NCBI RefSeq assembly: GCF_024363565.1
Contig: NZ_JAJEKE010000001.1
Location: forward strand, 1-64,000
Length of the DNA: 64,000 bases
Direction: 5' to 3'
Source of the DNA: Lutispora saccharofermentans
GTDB taxonomy: Bacteria; Bacillota; Clostridia; Lutisporales; Lutisporaceae
Shown here in pieces: positions 25,337-34,993 of the stretch (position 1 is the stretch's first letter; every line of letters starts with the position of its first letter). The notes under the pieces were generated by a model. It ran no database searches, had not been told where the DNA came from, and saw only the letters and a list, made by a program, of their open reading frames with translations. The translations under genes were made by a program, and so were the position numbers.

Positions 25337-25418
25337 TTCAATTAGATCCCACTGAAAAAAAAGCCCTATAACATCTGTTTATAATAGGAAAGAGTGGGAA
25401 AGCCCCACTCTAATTGAA
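25337..25418 (-). promoter_or_regulatory. Structured leader / possible attenuator before rimP
   Basis: The leader RNA can form a closing 10-bp stem, TTCAATTAGA with TCTAATTGAA (25409-25418 and 25337-25346). Within it are a hairpin (AGAGTGGG-GCTTT-CCCACTCT, 25391-25411, which shares bases with the closing stem) and a weak CCTAT/ATAGG hairpin followed by GC and eight T residues (25355-25362), like an intrinsic terminator. The CCCACT segment can pair instead with a downstream AGTGGG across the T-tract. Mutually exclusive pairings suggest attenuation. Ligand or factor unknown. Confidence 0.5.
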
Positions 25419-25442
25419 AATAATAAGTTTATGTCCAGAATG

Positions 25443-25471
25443 ATTATAACATTGTTTATATGTTCATGCAA
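25443..25471 (-). promoter_or_regulatory. Sigma-A promoter of rimP-nusA-infB operon
   Basis: TTGCAT and TATAAT with exactly 17 nt spacing, minus strand, immediately after the polC stop codon. Confidence 0.8.
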
Positions 25472-25473
25472 GT

Positions 25474-28400
25474 TTAAAATAAGCTCAATTGATTATTTTC
25501 AGGCAAGCCTTCTAAACATCCGTGACTCCTCATTATTTCAATAACAGTCTTAGATATCTTTGTTCTCTCACGTAAGTCCTGAGCGGAAATGAAAGGACAT
25601 TTTTCCCTTTCCTTAATTATACTTAAAGCAGCATTGGCTCCCAATCCTTGCAAAGTCCTTAGCGGCGGTCTTATACCTTCTTCGGTAATTATAAATCTAT
25701 CTGCCTCCGACTTGTATAAATCCACAGGCAATAGCTTGATATCCCTGCAATACATTTCATATACCACTTCTACCAGCGTCATAAGATTTTTTTCTTTTGT
25801 AGTTGCATTATTCCCTAATTTGTCTAATTCAATCCATTTTGCCTTAACCAAATTTTTCCCGCCGGTAAATATATCGGCATCAAAATCATCTAATCTCACA
25901 GTAAAATAAGTGGCATAAAAGGCTTCCGGATAATAGACCTTGTAGTATGCAATTCTGAAAGACATCATTACGTAAGCAGCTGCATGAGCCTTTGGGAAAA
26001 GATAATTAATAGTTTTGCAGGAATTTATATACCAATCCGGCACATCTTTCTCCCGCATGGCATTTTCAAATTCCTCATTTAATCCCTTTCCTTTTCTGAC
26101 ACTCTCTGCGATCTTGAAGGCTGTCTTAGGCTTCACACCCTTATGAATAAGATACAGCATTATATCATCTCTTGTCGATATAACATCCTTTAAGGTAGCT
26201 GTACCGCTTCTTATGATATCCTGAGCATTATTGAGCCAAACATCTGTGCCATGGGATAAACCCGCTATTCTGACCAATTCGGCAAAGGTGCTTGGCTTGG
26301 TATCCATCAGCATTTGCCGAACAAATTTAGTTCCAAATTCTGGAATCCCCAGGCTGCCCACTTGGCAATCTATTTCATCCAGGCTGATATTCAGCGCTTC
26401 AGGCGAAGTAAATAAGCTCATGGTCTTCTTATCATCAAATTTTATATTTTGTGCTGAAAAACCGGTTATATCCTCCAGCATTCGTATAATGGTAGGCACA
26501 TCGTGCCCCAGGATATCTAATTTCAATAATCTCCCGCTTATTGAGTGGTAGTCGAAATGGGTAGTTATAATAGAAGAATCCGTGTCATCTGCAGGATGCT
26601 GTATTGGAGTGAATTCATAAATCTCCTTATCAGACGGCACTATCATTACACCGCCGGGATGCTGGCCCGTTGTTCTTTTTATTCCTGTACATCCGGCAAT
26701 GAGCCGCTTCGCTTCTGCATTATTCAATTTTTTCCCTTTATCTTCATAATATTTTTTAACAAAGCCATAAGCAGTCTTTTCGGCAATAGTGCCAATGGTT
26801 CCGGCTCTAAAAACATGGCCTTTCCCAAAGAGCTCTTCGGTATATTTATGAGCAACAGGCTGATATTCTCCTGCAAAGTTTAAATCTATATCCGGTTCTT
26901 TATCCCCATCAAAGCCGAGAAAAATCTCAAAGGGAATATCATGGCCTTCTTTAATCAAGCTTTGGCCGCATTCCGGGCAATCCTTATCAGGCAAATCCGC
27001 ACCTGAACCGATACTCCCATCGGTAAAGAAATAAGAATATTTGCAGTCTGGACATATGTAATGAGGAAGAAGAGGATTGACCTCGGTTATATCGCACATT
27101 GTAGCCACAAGAGAGGATCCGACGGAGCCTCTTGAGCCGACCAGATAACCGTCTTTCAGTGATTTGCTTACTAATTTTTGAGCAATTACGTACATTACGG
27201 CATATCCATTATTTATTATAGAATTCAGTTCTTTATCCAATCTATCCTTCACTATTTGAGGCAATTCATCGCCGTAAATGCTATGAGCTTTGCGCAATGT
27301 CATATCTTTGATTTGTTCTTCCGCACCATCTATTTTCGGAGGAAAGGTTTCTTCCGGTATTGGTATGATATCCTCAATCATACCTGCAATTTTCGTCGGA
27401 TTTTCAATGACAATTTCATGAGCAGATTCCTTATCAAAGTAATTAAAATCCTCAAGCATTTCCCCCGTTGTTTTGAAATACAGAGGGGCTTGCTCATCGG
27501 CATCACTATAGCCTTGACCTGCCATCAATATTCTTCTGAAAACTTCATCTTCAGGATCTATAAAATGCACGTCTCCGGTTGCTACAACCGGCTTGTTAAG
27601 CTTTCGGCCCAGAGCATATATTTTTTTATTTATTTCAATCAGTCTGCTTTTATCAAGAGTTCCGTTGTTTATAAGAAATTGATTATTAGCCAGAGGCTGT
27701 ATTTCAAAATAATCATACAGCTTTGCCTTATCCAATAAAATGCTCTCATCAACATTATTCATAACGGTTCTGTATATCTCTCCCGCCTCACAAGCAGAGC
27801 CTATGATCAATCCATCTCTATAATTCAATAGAATGCTTTTTAATATCCTTGGCTTCTTATAGAAATAATCAAGATGAGAAATTGAAATCAATTTATATAG
27901 GTTTATCAAGCCCGTAAAATTCTTGACTAAAATAATAATATGAAAAGATTCTGCAGATTTTATATTTGCAGAGCCTTGGGTCATGTTATTGATATCAGAC
28001 AGGCAATGAATATTCCTATCCTCAAGAATTTTAAACAATTCAATCAGTATTAAAGCAGCCGCTTCTGCATCATCAGAGGCTCTATGATGATTATCAAGCT
28101 TAATGCCGAAATGATCACATAAATTGTTAAGCTTATGCCTTTTAATCGATAAAAGGTTTCTTGACAGCTGCAATGTATCCAGAATAGGATTATCGATCTT
28201 AATACCCAGCGCCGAAGCTTTATTTTTTATGAACCCAACATCAAACATGGCATTGTGAGCTACTAAAGGCCTATTTCCTGCGAAGCTCAAAAATTCCGGC
28301 AGCACTTTTTCTATTTTCGGGGCATTTGCAACCATGGCATCCGTTATACCTGTCAAAGCCTGTATCTTTTCAGGTATTGGTATTTCAGGATTGATCAGAG

Positions 28401-29718
28401 AATTGAATTTGGATACTACTTTCCTATTTTTTATTAGAACAGCTCCTATTTCGGTTATTTTGTCATTGGAGCTGGATAGCCCTGTTGTCTCAATATCAAA
28501 TACTATATATTCATCATCAAAGCCGTAAGCAATCTCATTATAAACTACAGGAGTTCCATCGTTGACCAGATATCCTTCAACACCATACAATACTTTTATC
28601 CCATATTTTTTTGAAGCCTCATAAGCTTCAGGAAAGGCTTGTACTACTCCATGATCTGTTATGGCTATTGCTTTATGACCCCATTCCTTGGCTCTTTTTA
28701 TCAGCAATGTTGCGGAAGATAAGCCGTCCATAGAACTCATAGAGGTATGTGCATGAAGCTCTACCCTTTTGTCAGGAGAAGAATCTGTTCTCTTATTGTT
28801 TTCTGCACTCACAATGCCTATTGGATACAGCACAATTTCCTTAGAGTAAGGATCCAACTGGACATCGCCCTTTATCTTCACATTAGATCCTATTTTTAAT
28901 TTTTTTTCCATGTCTCCTAAATCCTGATCTTCCTTTAAAAACAATTTGCAGGTTATAGAGCCCTTATAATCAGTTATATAAAAGCTTAGAATCTTTTTGC
29001 CATTATTCAATGTTTTGCTTTCTTGATAAAATATATCGCCTTTGATAAGGACCCTTCCCGATTCCTCATTTAGATCATCAATGGAAACTGGCGTTTCCGC
29101 CCCGGAAATCGATCTTCCAAAAATAACTTGGTCTTTTTTGATATCCTGAACATTTTTCCCTGGATTCTTGCTTTCATGCTGTTTTAATGTTTCAGTAATT
29201 ATTCTTTCCTCTTCTTTTACTAATAAATCTATGTATCTTTCTTCATCAATGCTTTCTTCTTTGTATTTCAAATTTACATTTATCTGGATTCCATATAAAT
29301 CTGAAGCGATATTTTCCATTATGTCATCTAATTTTTTTTGCTTCATTAAATCACAAGAAATCTTCGAGTTTAATGTAATTTCCATGATATTCGCATCATG
29401 ACATTCTATATTGCTGTCCTTTAAGAAACCTACGAATCCGGGGTTTTCTGCAAAAACCTTATTGATTATATCATCTTTATATTTTTTAATATCCTTCTCA
29501 GAGTTTAGCTCACCTGAAATAAGTCTTACATGTGACAAGCCGTATTTTTCGGCAAGCTTTACTTCGATAGCCTCTAATTCCTTTATTTCAATAGCTTTCT
29601 TTGTCCTTATATATAATTCCCAGGATCTTTTGTTGGGATATACCTTTATTTTTTGAACATCAAAAATATGTTTATATACATCAATATAATTATTTTCTAA
29701 TTTTGTCTTATTTTGCAT
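25474..29718 (-). CDS. polC: DNA polymerase III alpha subunit, PolC type
   Basis: The Gram-positive replicative polymerase, 1414 aa. Order of parts: an N-terminal domain; OB fold (about 222-300); PHP domain (VELHAHTSMSSMDG at 319; AITDHGVVQA); the proofreading exonuclease inserted in the PHP region (VFDIETTGLSS near 408); palm with zinc-binding CPDC and CPECG (about 887-925) and catalytic aspartates in EPDIDLNF (about 943); and C-terminal HhH and RNA-binding-like parts (LQGLGANAALSI). ATG at 29718 with SD CTGGTGATA. Placed between a glycosyltransferase gene and rimP. Confidence 0.98.
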   Translation of the reverse strand: MQNKTKLENNYIDVYKHIFDVQKIKVYPNKRSWELYIRTKKAIEIKELEAIEVKLAEKYGLSHVRLISGELNSEKDIKKYKDDIINKVFAENPGFVGFLKDSNIECHDANIMEITLNSKISCDLMKQKKLDDIMENIASDLYGIQINVNLKYKEESIDEERYIDLLVKEEERIITETLKQHESKNPGKNVQDIKKDQVIFGRSISGAETPVSIDDLNEESGRVLIKGDIFYQESKTLNNGKKILSFYITDYKGSITCKLFLKEDQDLGDMEKKLKIGSNVKIKGDVQLDPYSKEIVLYPIGIVSAENNKRTDSSPDKRVELHAHTSMSSMDGLSSATLLIKRAKEWGHKAIAITDHGVVQAFPEAYEASKKYGIKVLYGVEGYLVNDGTPVVYNEIAYGFDDEYIVFDIETTGLSSSNDKITEIGAVLIKNRKVVSKFNSLINPEIPIPEKIQALTGITDAMVANAPKIEKVLPEFLSFAGNRPLVAHNAMFDVGFIKNKASALGIKIDNPILDTLQLSRNLLSIKRHKLNNLCDHFGIKLDNHHRASDDAEAAALILIELFKILEDRNIHCLSDINNMTQGSANIKSAESFHIIILVKNFTGLINLYKLISISHLDYFYKKPRILKSILLNYRDGLIIGSACEAGEIYRTVMNNVDESILLDKAKLYDYFEIQPLANNQFLINNGTLDKSRLIEINKKIYALGRKLNKPVVATGDVHFIDPEDEVFRRILMAGQGYSDADEQAPLYFKTTGEMLEDFNYFDKESAHEIVIENPTKIAGMIEDIIPIPEETFPPKIDGAEEQIKDMTLRKAHSIYGDELPQIVKDRLDKELNSIINNGYAVMYVIAQKLVSKSLKDGYLVGSRGSVGSSLVATMCDITEVNPLLPHYICPDCKYSYFFTDGSIGSGADLPDKDCPECGQSLIKEGHDIPFEIFLGFDGDKEPDIDLNFAGEYQPVAHKYTEELFGKGHVFRAGTIGTIAEKTAYGFVKKYYEDKGKKLNNAEAKRLIAGCTGIKRTTGQHPGGVMIVPSDKEIYEFTPIQHPADDTDSSIITTHFDYHSISGRLLKLDILGHDVPTIIRMLEDITGFSAQNIKFDDKKTMSLFTSPEALNISLDEIDCQVGSLGIPEFGTKFVRQMLMDTKPSTFAELVRIAGLSHGTDVWLNNAQDIIRSGTATLKDVISTRDDIMLYLIHKGVKPKTAFKIAESVRKGKGLNEEFENAMREKDVPDWYINSCKTINYLFPKAHAAAYVMMSFRIAYYKVYYPEAFYATYFTVRLDDFDADIFTGGKNLVKAKWIELDKLGNNATTKEKNLMTLVEVVYEMYCRDIKLLPVDLYKSEADRFIITEEGIRPPLRTLQGLGANAALSIIKEREKCPFISAQDLRERTKISKTVIEIMRSHGCLEGLPENNQLSLF

Positions 29719-29749
29719 TTTATCACCAGGTACTCTTCAATATTTCCGC

Positions 29750-30388
29750 TTAATGTTTAACGGATTTGCCTAAAACCTTTAAAATATCCTTATACATTTT
29801 TAATCTTGAAGTAAAGCCAGGAATAAAGCCCAGCTTTTCTTCCTTAGTCAGATGAGTTATATCTTCCAAGTCTATTTCTTCAACTCTATATGAGTTTTTA
29901 TTCGTATGGATTGTCAGCGCAACCTCTATCCCATATCTTACAAAATCCAAGTCTTCGATTTCATCTATAATATATTTTTTAATCACCCTTTGTCCTGAAA
30001 GATTGGGGGCAATTTTTTGTGCAATATCAGTAACGGCTCTTCCATGCTTAAATATACCTACAGTCATGTCCGCTTTATTCAAAATCACAGGATAAATCAA
30101 GTCATGCAAATGCTCCCTTTTCAACCCAATCAGATCTGCATCCAACAATAAAACATTCTCTGATTTACACTCTTTTAATCCTGCTTTTATTGCTCCACCT
30201 TTACCGATATTATCTTTTAGTTCTATTACCTTCACTCCATAACTCTTTGCTAAATTGACTGTTCCATCACTGGAACCGTCGCTTATCACAATGACCTCAT
30301 CTATTATTGGGACATCGCATACTATATCTAAAACGTCCCCTATGGTTTTTTCCTCATTATATGCAGGAATAATTGCTGCAACAGACAT
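29750..30388 (-). CDS. Family-2 glycosyltransferase
   Basis: A 212-aa soluble GT-A fold glycosyltransferase of family 2. The N-terminus shows IIPAYNEEKTIGDVLD, VISDGSSDGT, and DNIGKGGAIKAG, and the metal-coordinating DXD-like LLLDADLIG. It has no membrane helices. Substrate unknown; relatives include polyprenyl-phosphate and glycerate sugar transferases. ATG at 30388 with SD AGGAGGAAT. Its place between rseP and polC is often held by ispG in Firmicutes, so this is a notable local difference. Confidence 0.8.
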   Translation of the reverse strand: MSVAAIIPAYNEEKTIGDVLDIVCDVPIIDEVIVISDGSSDGTVNLAKSYGVKVIELKDNIGKGGAIKAGLKECKSENVLLLDADLIGLKREHLHDLIYPVILNKADMTVGIFKHGRAVTDIAQKIAPNLSGQRVIKKYIIDEIEDLDFVRYGIEVALTIHTNKNSYRVEEIDLEDITHLTKEEKLGFIPGFTSRLKMYKDILKVLGKSVKH

Positions 30389-30416
30389 ATTTATTCCTCC
30401 TATTCTTTCGCTATCT

Positions 30417-31425
30417 CTACCTGAAAAAATTCAATAAATTGAATTTGATCAAATCTTTGTATGCAATCACAACTGCCAGTATCATAAGCGCCACAAAGCC
30501 AATAAAATTAATGAATCCTTCTTTTTCTGCTTCTATCGGTTTGCGCCTGATCATTTCTATAAACAGAAACATTAAACGTCCGCCATCTAAAGCAGGTATT
30601 GGAAGCAAGTTTATTATACATAGATTCAAGCTAAGGAAAGCGGTTAGATTCAATAAATACAAGAAACCCACCTTTGCAGCCTCATTGATAAAGATTATAA
30701 TCCCGACAGGGCCTGACACTTCGTCAGATGATGCCTTACCGGTAAAAAGCTTCAGCAGAAATTCCAGCATTGATCTTGATACTTCAATGGCAGTAGCAAA
30801 ACCCTCTTTAATTGACAAACCGCTTATCTTAAGCGAAGGAGTTATTCCAATAATTGCTCCCTCTGCTTCGTTTTCAATAACCGGCGTGACTACGATACTC
30901 TTTTCCTGACTTTTTCTTTGTATGGTTATATTAAGGGGAATACCATTGCTTTCTGAAATATTCTTCTTTATATCATCCCAGTTTTCTATTTTTTTGCCGT
31001 TTATTTCAACAATCCGATCTCCTTTTATTAAACCTGCATTGTATGCAGGCTTCCCTGCAATGACTTCATTGATTATCGGTGTTTGTGTAATGACTAATGA
31101 AAAGATCAATAGAGCCAATAAGAAATTCATCAACGGGCCAAAAAATATTACTCCCATTCTCGCAATAAGCGGCTTATTATTAAAAGCCTTAGCATCTAAA
31201 GATGCTTCATCTTCACCTGTAAGCTTGCAAAAACCGCCTAAAGGTATGGCTCTTAAGGAATAAAGAGTTTCCCCTTTTTGCCTGCCGAATATTTTAGGCC
31301 CCATACCTATAGCAAATTCTTCAACCCTTATCCCCGATAATTTAGCTATAATAAAATGACCAAATTCATGTACAACCACTATCGCAACAAAAACAAGCAT
31401 AGCTAATATAAAATTACCAAAAGTC
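30417..31425 (-). CDS. rseP: Site-2 zinc metalloprotease RseP/RasP
   Basis: Intramembrane protease of about 336 aa that cleaves anti-sigma factors and leftover signal peptides. HEFGH active site in the first helix (VVVHEFGHFIIAKLSG), and a second zinc ligand motif NLLPIPALDGGRLMF in the C-terminal helices. A PDZ domain lies between (KPAYNAGLIKGDRIVEINGKK). The frame opens at GTG 31436, but AAGAGGTGAACTAT places the start at ATG 31425. It overlaps the dxr stop region. Operon with uppS-cdsA-dxr. Confidence 0.94.
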
Positions 31426-31432
31426 ATATAGT

Positions 31433-32590
31433 TCACCTCTTCTTATACAATTCCAGTGCAACATTCCTTGACCAATTATCAACTTGAAATACATCATCCA
31501 AGCTATTGATATTTATTTTTGAATGACCTTCCAAAACCTTTGCAACCATATCATAGATTTCCGTAAATCCGATTTTCCCTTGCAAGAACAAGCTGACTGC
31601 AACTTCATTAGCCCCGTTCAATGCTATACAACTGCTGTCACCATCCAGCAAAGCATCGTAAGCAAGCTTAAGGCATGGAAATCTATCAGTATCCGGCTCT
31701 CCAAAGCTGAGAGAATTATGCTTTGAAAAATCTAATTTGCTGTCTGACGCAACGATTCTTTCAGGATAAGTCAGCGAATATTGTATAGGTATCTTCATAT
31801 CCGGCACTCCCAGCTGGGCCAGAACTGCTCCATCAATAAATTCTACCATAGAATGTATGATGCTTTCCGGATGTATATAAACTTGTATATTCTGCGCTGC
31901 CATATCAAACAGCCATCTGGCCTCTATAACTTCTAAGCCTTTATTCATCAAAGTTGCAGAGTCTATTGTAATCTTCTTGCCCATATTCCAGTTGGGGTGC
32001 TGCAGTGCATCTGATAAGGTGACATCTTTAAGCTCTTGAGCAGTTTTTTTTCTAAAAGGCCCGCCGGATGCTGTAAGTATAATTTTTGATATAAATTCTC
32101 TGTTTCTATCAATGCACTGAAAAATTGCTGAGTGCTCACTGTCAACCGGTATGATAAAAGCATTTTTTTCCTTTGCCGTATTTGTTACTATCCGGCCTGC
32201 AGTCACAAGGGTCTCTTTATTTGCCAATGCAACTGTTTTACCTTTTTCTACTGCACTATAGGTAGGCTTCAACCCTGCTATGCCTACTAAGGCCGACATT
32301 ACTATATCTGTTTTTTCATAGGTTGCAGCGCAGTTCAGCCCGTCTTCGCCATGCAATATTTCTATATGCTTATTATAAGAGGCGATGCTAGACTTAAATT
32401 CCTTGTATTTCTCATAATCTGCCACTACTACTATATCAGGATCAAATTCCAGCACTTGCTTATATAAAATATCTATGTTGGAATTCGCAGTTAATGCACA
32501 TACATTAAATTCATCCCTATTATTTCTGATCACATCCAAGGTTTGGCATCCTATAGAACCGGTAGAGCCCAGTATTGATATATTCTTCAT
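31433..32590 (-). CDS. dxr: 1-deoxy-D-xylulose 5-phosphate reductoisomerase
   Basis: Second step of the MEP isoprenoid pathway, 385 aa. N-terminal NADPH motif ILGSTGSIGCQTLD, catalytic region ALVGIAGLKPT and PVDSEHSAIFQCI, GGPFRKKTAQEL, and the C-terminal NGANEVAVSLFL. ATG at 32590 with SD AAGGAGAAG. It supplies isoprenoids also needed by UppS in the same operon. Confidence 0.97.
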   Translation of the reverse strand: MKNISILGSTGSIGCQTLDVIRNNRDEFNVCALTANSNIDILYKQVLEFDPDIVVVADYEKYKEFKSSIASYNKHIEILHGEDGLNCAATYEKTDIVMSALVGIAGLKPTYSAVEKGKTVALANKETLVTAGRIVTNTAKEKNAFIIPVDSEHSAIFQCIDRNREFISKIILTASGGPFRKKTAQELKDVTLSDALQHPNWNMGKKITIDSATLMNKGLEVIEARWLFDMAAQNIQVYIHPESIIHSMVEFIDGAVLAQLGVPDMKIPIQYSLTYPERIVASDSKLDFSKHNSLSFGEPDTDRFPCLKLAYDALLDGDSSCIALNGANEVAVSLFLQGKIGFTEIYDMVAKVLEGHSKININSLDDVFQVDNWSRNVALELYKKR

Positions 32591-32599
32591 CTCTTCTCC

Positions 32600-33406
32600 T
32601 TATAATAATTCTTTCATTATAGTTATATATGTATATACAGTGGGTGCGGTAAATAATATACTATCGAATCTGTCAAGCACTCCTCCATGACCTGGTATAA
32701 TGTTTCCAAAATCCTTAATCTTGCAGAATCTCTTGATTGAAGATGCTGATAAGTCCCCAAGTATCGAGGTAATGCCGCATAGCAATCCGATAAACAAATA
32801 ATGAATAATATTTATTTGATATCCCATCCTGATAAATATAAAACCTGCTAAAGTGCTGATTGCGGCACTGCCTATTATACCTCCCACAGCACCTTCAATA
32901 GTTTTTTTAGGGCTCACTGATGGGCAAAGCTTATTCTTGCCAAAGCAGCTGCCTATAAAATATGCACCGGTATCAGAAAACCAGGCGGTTAAAAACGGCA
33001 GCCAAACGAGGATATTGCCGCTTGTTTTATTATATATGAATATAAGGTTGCTGAATAAATATGATACATAAATTACTCCCAGGACAGTAACAGCGACATT
33101 TAATATATTATATCCCTTTTTTATGGTATCCAAAAAAGTTAATAGTAAAGCTATAAAAATTAATATTGAAAGAGTAATGAAGGAATTATAGCTGATTGAG
33201 ATTAAAAAATAATACATTATTGTTACTGAATATCCAATCCACGGTGTTGGTTTATAATCCGTATTAGAGAATGCTCTGTAGTATTCGTACAATCCTACTG
33301 CGGAAAGCAAAAAAACAAATAGGTAAAAAAATTTGCCGCCAATTATTAAAGTGCTTATCATGAGCGGTAAACCGATAACTGCACTGATAATCCTTGTCTT
33401 AAGCAT
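32600..33406 (-). CDS. cdsA: Phosphatidate cytidylyltransferase
   Basis: CDP-diacylglycerol synthase, integral membrane, about 268 aa with some eight hydrophobic helices. Signature near the C-terminus: SSIKRFCKIKDFGNIIPGHGGVLDRFDS. The upstream SD GGAGG directly abuts ATG 33412, so the next ATG (33406) is chosen. Placed between uppS and dxr; provides the substrate for PgsA. Confidence 0.95.
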   Translation of the reverse strand: MLKTRIISAVIGLPLMISTLIIGGKFFYLFVFLLSAVGLYEYYRAFSNTDYKPTPWIGYSVTIMYYFLISISYNSFITLSILIFIALLLTFLDTIKKGYNILNVAVTVLGVIYVSYLFSNLIFIYNKTSGNILVWLPFLTAWFSDTGAYFIGSCFGKNKLCPSVSPKKTIEGAVGGIIGSAAISTLAGFIFIRMGYQINIIHYLFIGLLCGITSILGDLSASSIKRFCKIKDFGNIIPGHGGVLDRFDSILFTAPTVYTYITIMKELL

Positions 33407-33418
33407 ACACATCCTCCA

Positions 33419-34141
33419 TCACTTTACTCCGCCAAAGCGCCTGTCTCTTTTTTCATATTCATCAATAGCTTCAATAAGATTTTCTTTTTTAAAATCCGGC
33501 CACAGAACCTCTGAGAAATACAGCTCGCTATAAGCTCCCTGCCACAGCAAAAAATTGCTTATCCTCTTTTCTCCGCTGGTCCGTATAATCAGATCAGGGT
33601 CCTTATCACCTGAAGTATAAAGATAACCTGAAAGCAGATCTTCATCTATATCACTTTCGTCAATCTCACCGGATAACGTCATCCTGGCAATCTTCTTTAC
33701 TGCATCAATTATTTCATTTCTTCCCCCATAATTCAATGCGATATTAAATTGCAGGCCGGTGTTATGCTTTGTTTTTTCAATCGACTCATATATCTGTTTT
33801 TTTGTAGAAGAAGGAAGTTCCTCGACATCGCCTAATATTTTAATTCTAACATTATTTCTGTTCAATTCATCAATTTCTTTTTTCATAAACTCAACCAATA
33901 AAATATTGATTAAATAATCCACCTCTTCCGCCGGCCTGGCCCAGTTCTCAGTAGAAAAGGCAAAGACAGTCAGTATTTTTATTCCTATGTCACTGCAATA
34001 TGTCACGATTTCCCTCAATGCTTCTACACCGGCTTTATGTCCGAAAGATCTCGGCAAGCCTCTTTGCTTTGCCCATCTTCCATTTCCGTCCATTATAAGG
34101 GCAACGTGCTCAGGCAGCTTTTTTACCCTTTGCGTATTCAT
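33419..34141 (-). CDS. uppS: Undecaprenyl diphosphate synthase
   Basis: cis-Prenyltransferase of 240 aa making the C55 lipid carrier for cell wall synthesis. Conserved segments: [14 protein letters not shown] (catalytic Asp18), [22 protein letters not shown] and the C-terminal [15 protein letters not shown] with [16 protein letters not shown] at 34141 with SD CGGAGGC. The preceding terminator (34195-34221) suggests it begins a new transcript, although no convincing promoter was found. Confidence 0.97.
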   Translation of the reverse strand: MNTQRVKKLPEHVALIMDGNGRWAKQRGLPRSFGHKAGVEALREIVTYCSDIGIKILTVFAFSTENWARPAEEVDYLINILLVEFMKKEIDELNRNNVRIKILGDVEELPSSTKKQIYESIEKTKHNTGLQFNIALNYGGRNEIIDAVKKIARMTLSGEIDESDIDEDLLSGYLYTSGDKDPDLIIRTSGEKRISNFLLWQGAYSELYFSEVLWPDFKKENLIEAIDEYEKRDRRFGGVK

Positions 34142-34194
34142 ATCTATATGCCTCCGAAAAATATACTTACCTATATTTTACACAAATATATGTC

Positions 34195-34221
34195 TAAAAA
34201 AAACCCCTCAAAATGAGGGGT
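34195..34221 (-). terminator. Intrinsic terminator after the pyrH-frr transcript
   Basis: ACCCCTCA/TGAGGGGT stem with an AT-rich loop (34203-34221), followed on the minus strand by eight T residues. It lies just after the 66-aa gene and before uppS. Confidence 0.9.
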
Positions 34222-34225
34222 ATTT

Positions 34226-34426
34226 TTATCTAAAATAACTTACAGTTAAAACAACCCTTTTTTCACTTTCATTGTGTTTTACAACAACAGGATTTGAGTA
34301 AACAGAATCGTTGCATCCATCCTTTGATGGAGCCTTTGTTACTTCAACAATTATTTCTTTATCATGAGGCAACCTTAGCAATGCCTCATCCAATTTATAG
34401 CCAATAAGTAAAACACCTTCGGGCAA
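34226..34426 (-). CDS. Conserved small hypothetical protein (66 aa)
   Basis: Small protein of unknown role directly after frr. Sequence features: GYKLDEALLRLPHDKEIIVEVTKAP in the N-terminal half, and a VVLTVSYF end; no membrane helix or known motif was recognised. Start is uncertain. A TTG at 34426 is about 11 nt after a GGAGG in the end of frr; an alternative is an ATT at codon 8 with GAAGGTG upstream. No ATG occurs in the first half of the frame. A terminator follows at once. Position in the frr transcript and a strong stop/terminator fit make it a likely real gene. Confidence 0.6.
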   Translation of the reverse strand: MPEGVLLIGYKLDEALLRLPHDKEIIVEVTKAPSKDGCNDSVYSNPVVVKHNESEKRVVLTVSYFR

Positions 34427-34432
34427 TATTGA

Positions 34433-34990
34433 TTAAACCTCCATAATTTCTTTTTCTTTAGCCTCAAGGATTTTATCTATATCTTTTATTGCTTTATCCG
34501 TAGATTTCTGTACTTCCTCTTCAGCTTTCTTCAGTTCATCTTCAGTTATTTTAACATCTTTTTTTAATTTTTTCAAACTTTCGATCGCATCTCTTCTTGT
34601 ATTTCTTACTGCAATCTTTGATTCTTCACCCATTTTCTTAATTACTTTTACTAAGTCCTTTCTTCGCTCCTCTGTCAATTGCGGAACTACAAGCCTGATA
34701 ATTTTCCCATCATTTGATGGATTAATTCCAAGATCTGATTTTAATATTGCTTTTTCGATCAAGGGAACCGACTTAGAGTCCCAAGGTTGTATAGTCATGA
34801 CCCTTGGTTCCGGGGCAGCTATGTTTGCGAGCTGAGTCAGCGGTGTTTCTACACCATAGTATTCTACACTGATTCTATCCAGCATAGCTGGATTAGCGCG
34901 TCCTGCTTTTAAAGAAGCCAAATCCTTTTTTAAGATAGCTATAGTTTTGGCCATCTTTTCTTCTGCTGTTCTTTGAATCTCCTTAATCAT
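34433..34990 (-). CDS. frr: Ribosome recycling factor
   Basis: RRF, 185 aa, which splits post-termination ribosomes with EF-G. Clear motifs: [42 protein letters not shown], and [42 protein letters not shown] at 34990 with SD GGAGG. It follows pyrH by 3 nt. Confidence 0.97.
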   Translation of the reverse strand: MIKEIQRTAEEKMAKTIAILKKDLASLKAGRANPAMLDRISVEYYGVETPLTQLANIAAPEPRVMTIQPWDSKSVPLIEKAILKSDLGINPSNDGKIIRLVVPQLTEERRKDLVKVIKKMGEESKIAVRNTRRDAIESLKKLKKDVKITEDELKKAEEEVQKSTDKAIKDIDKILEAKEKEIMEV

Positions 34991-34993
34991 GAA

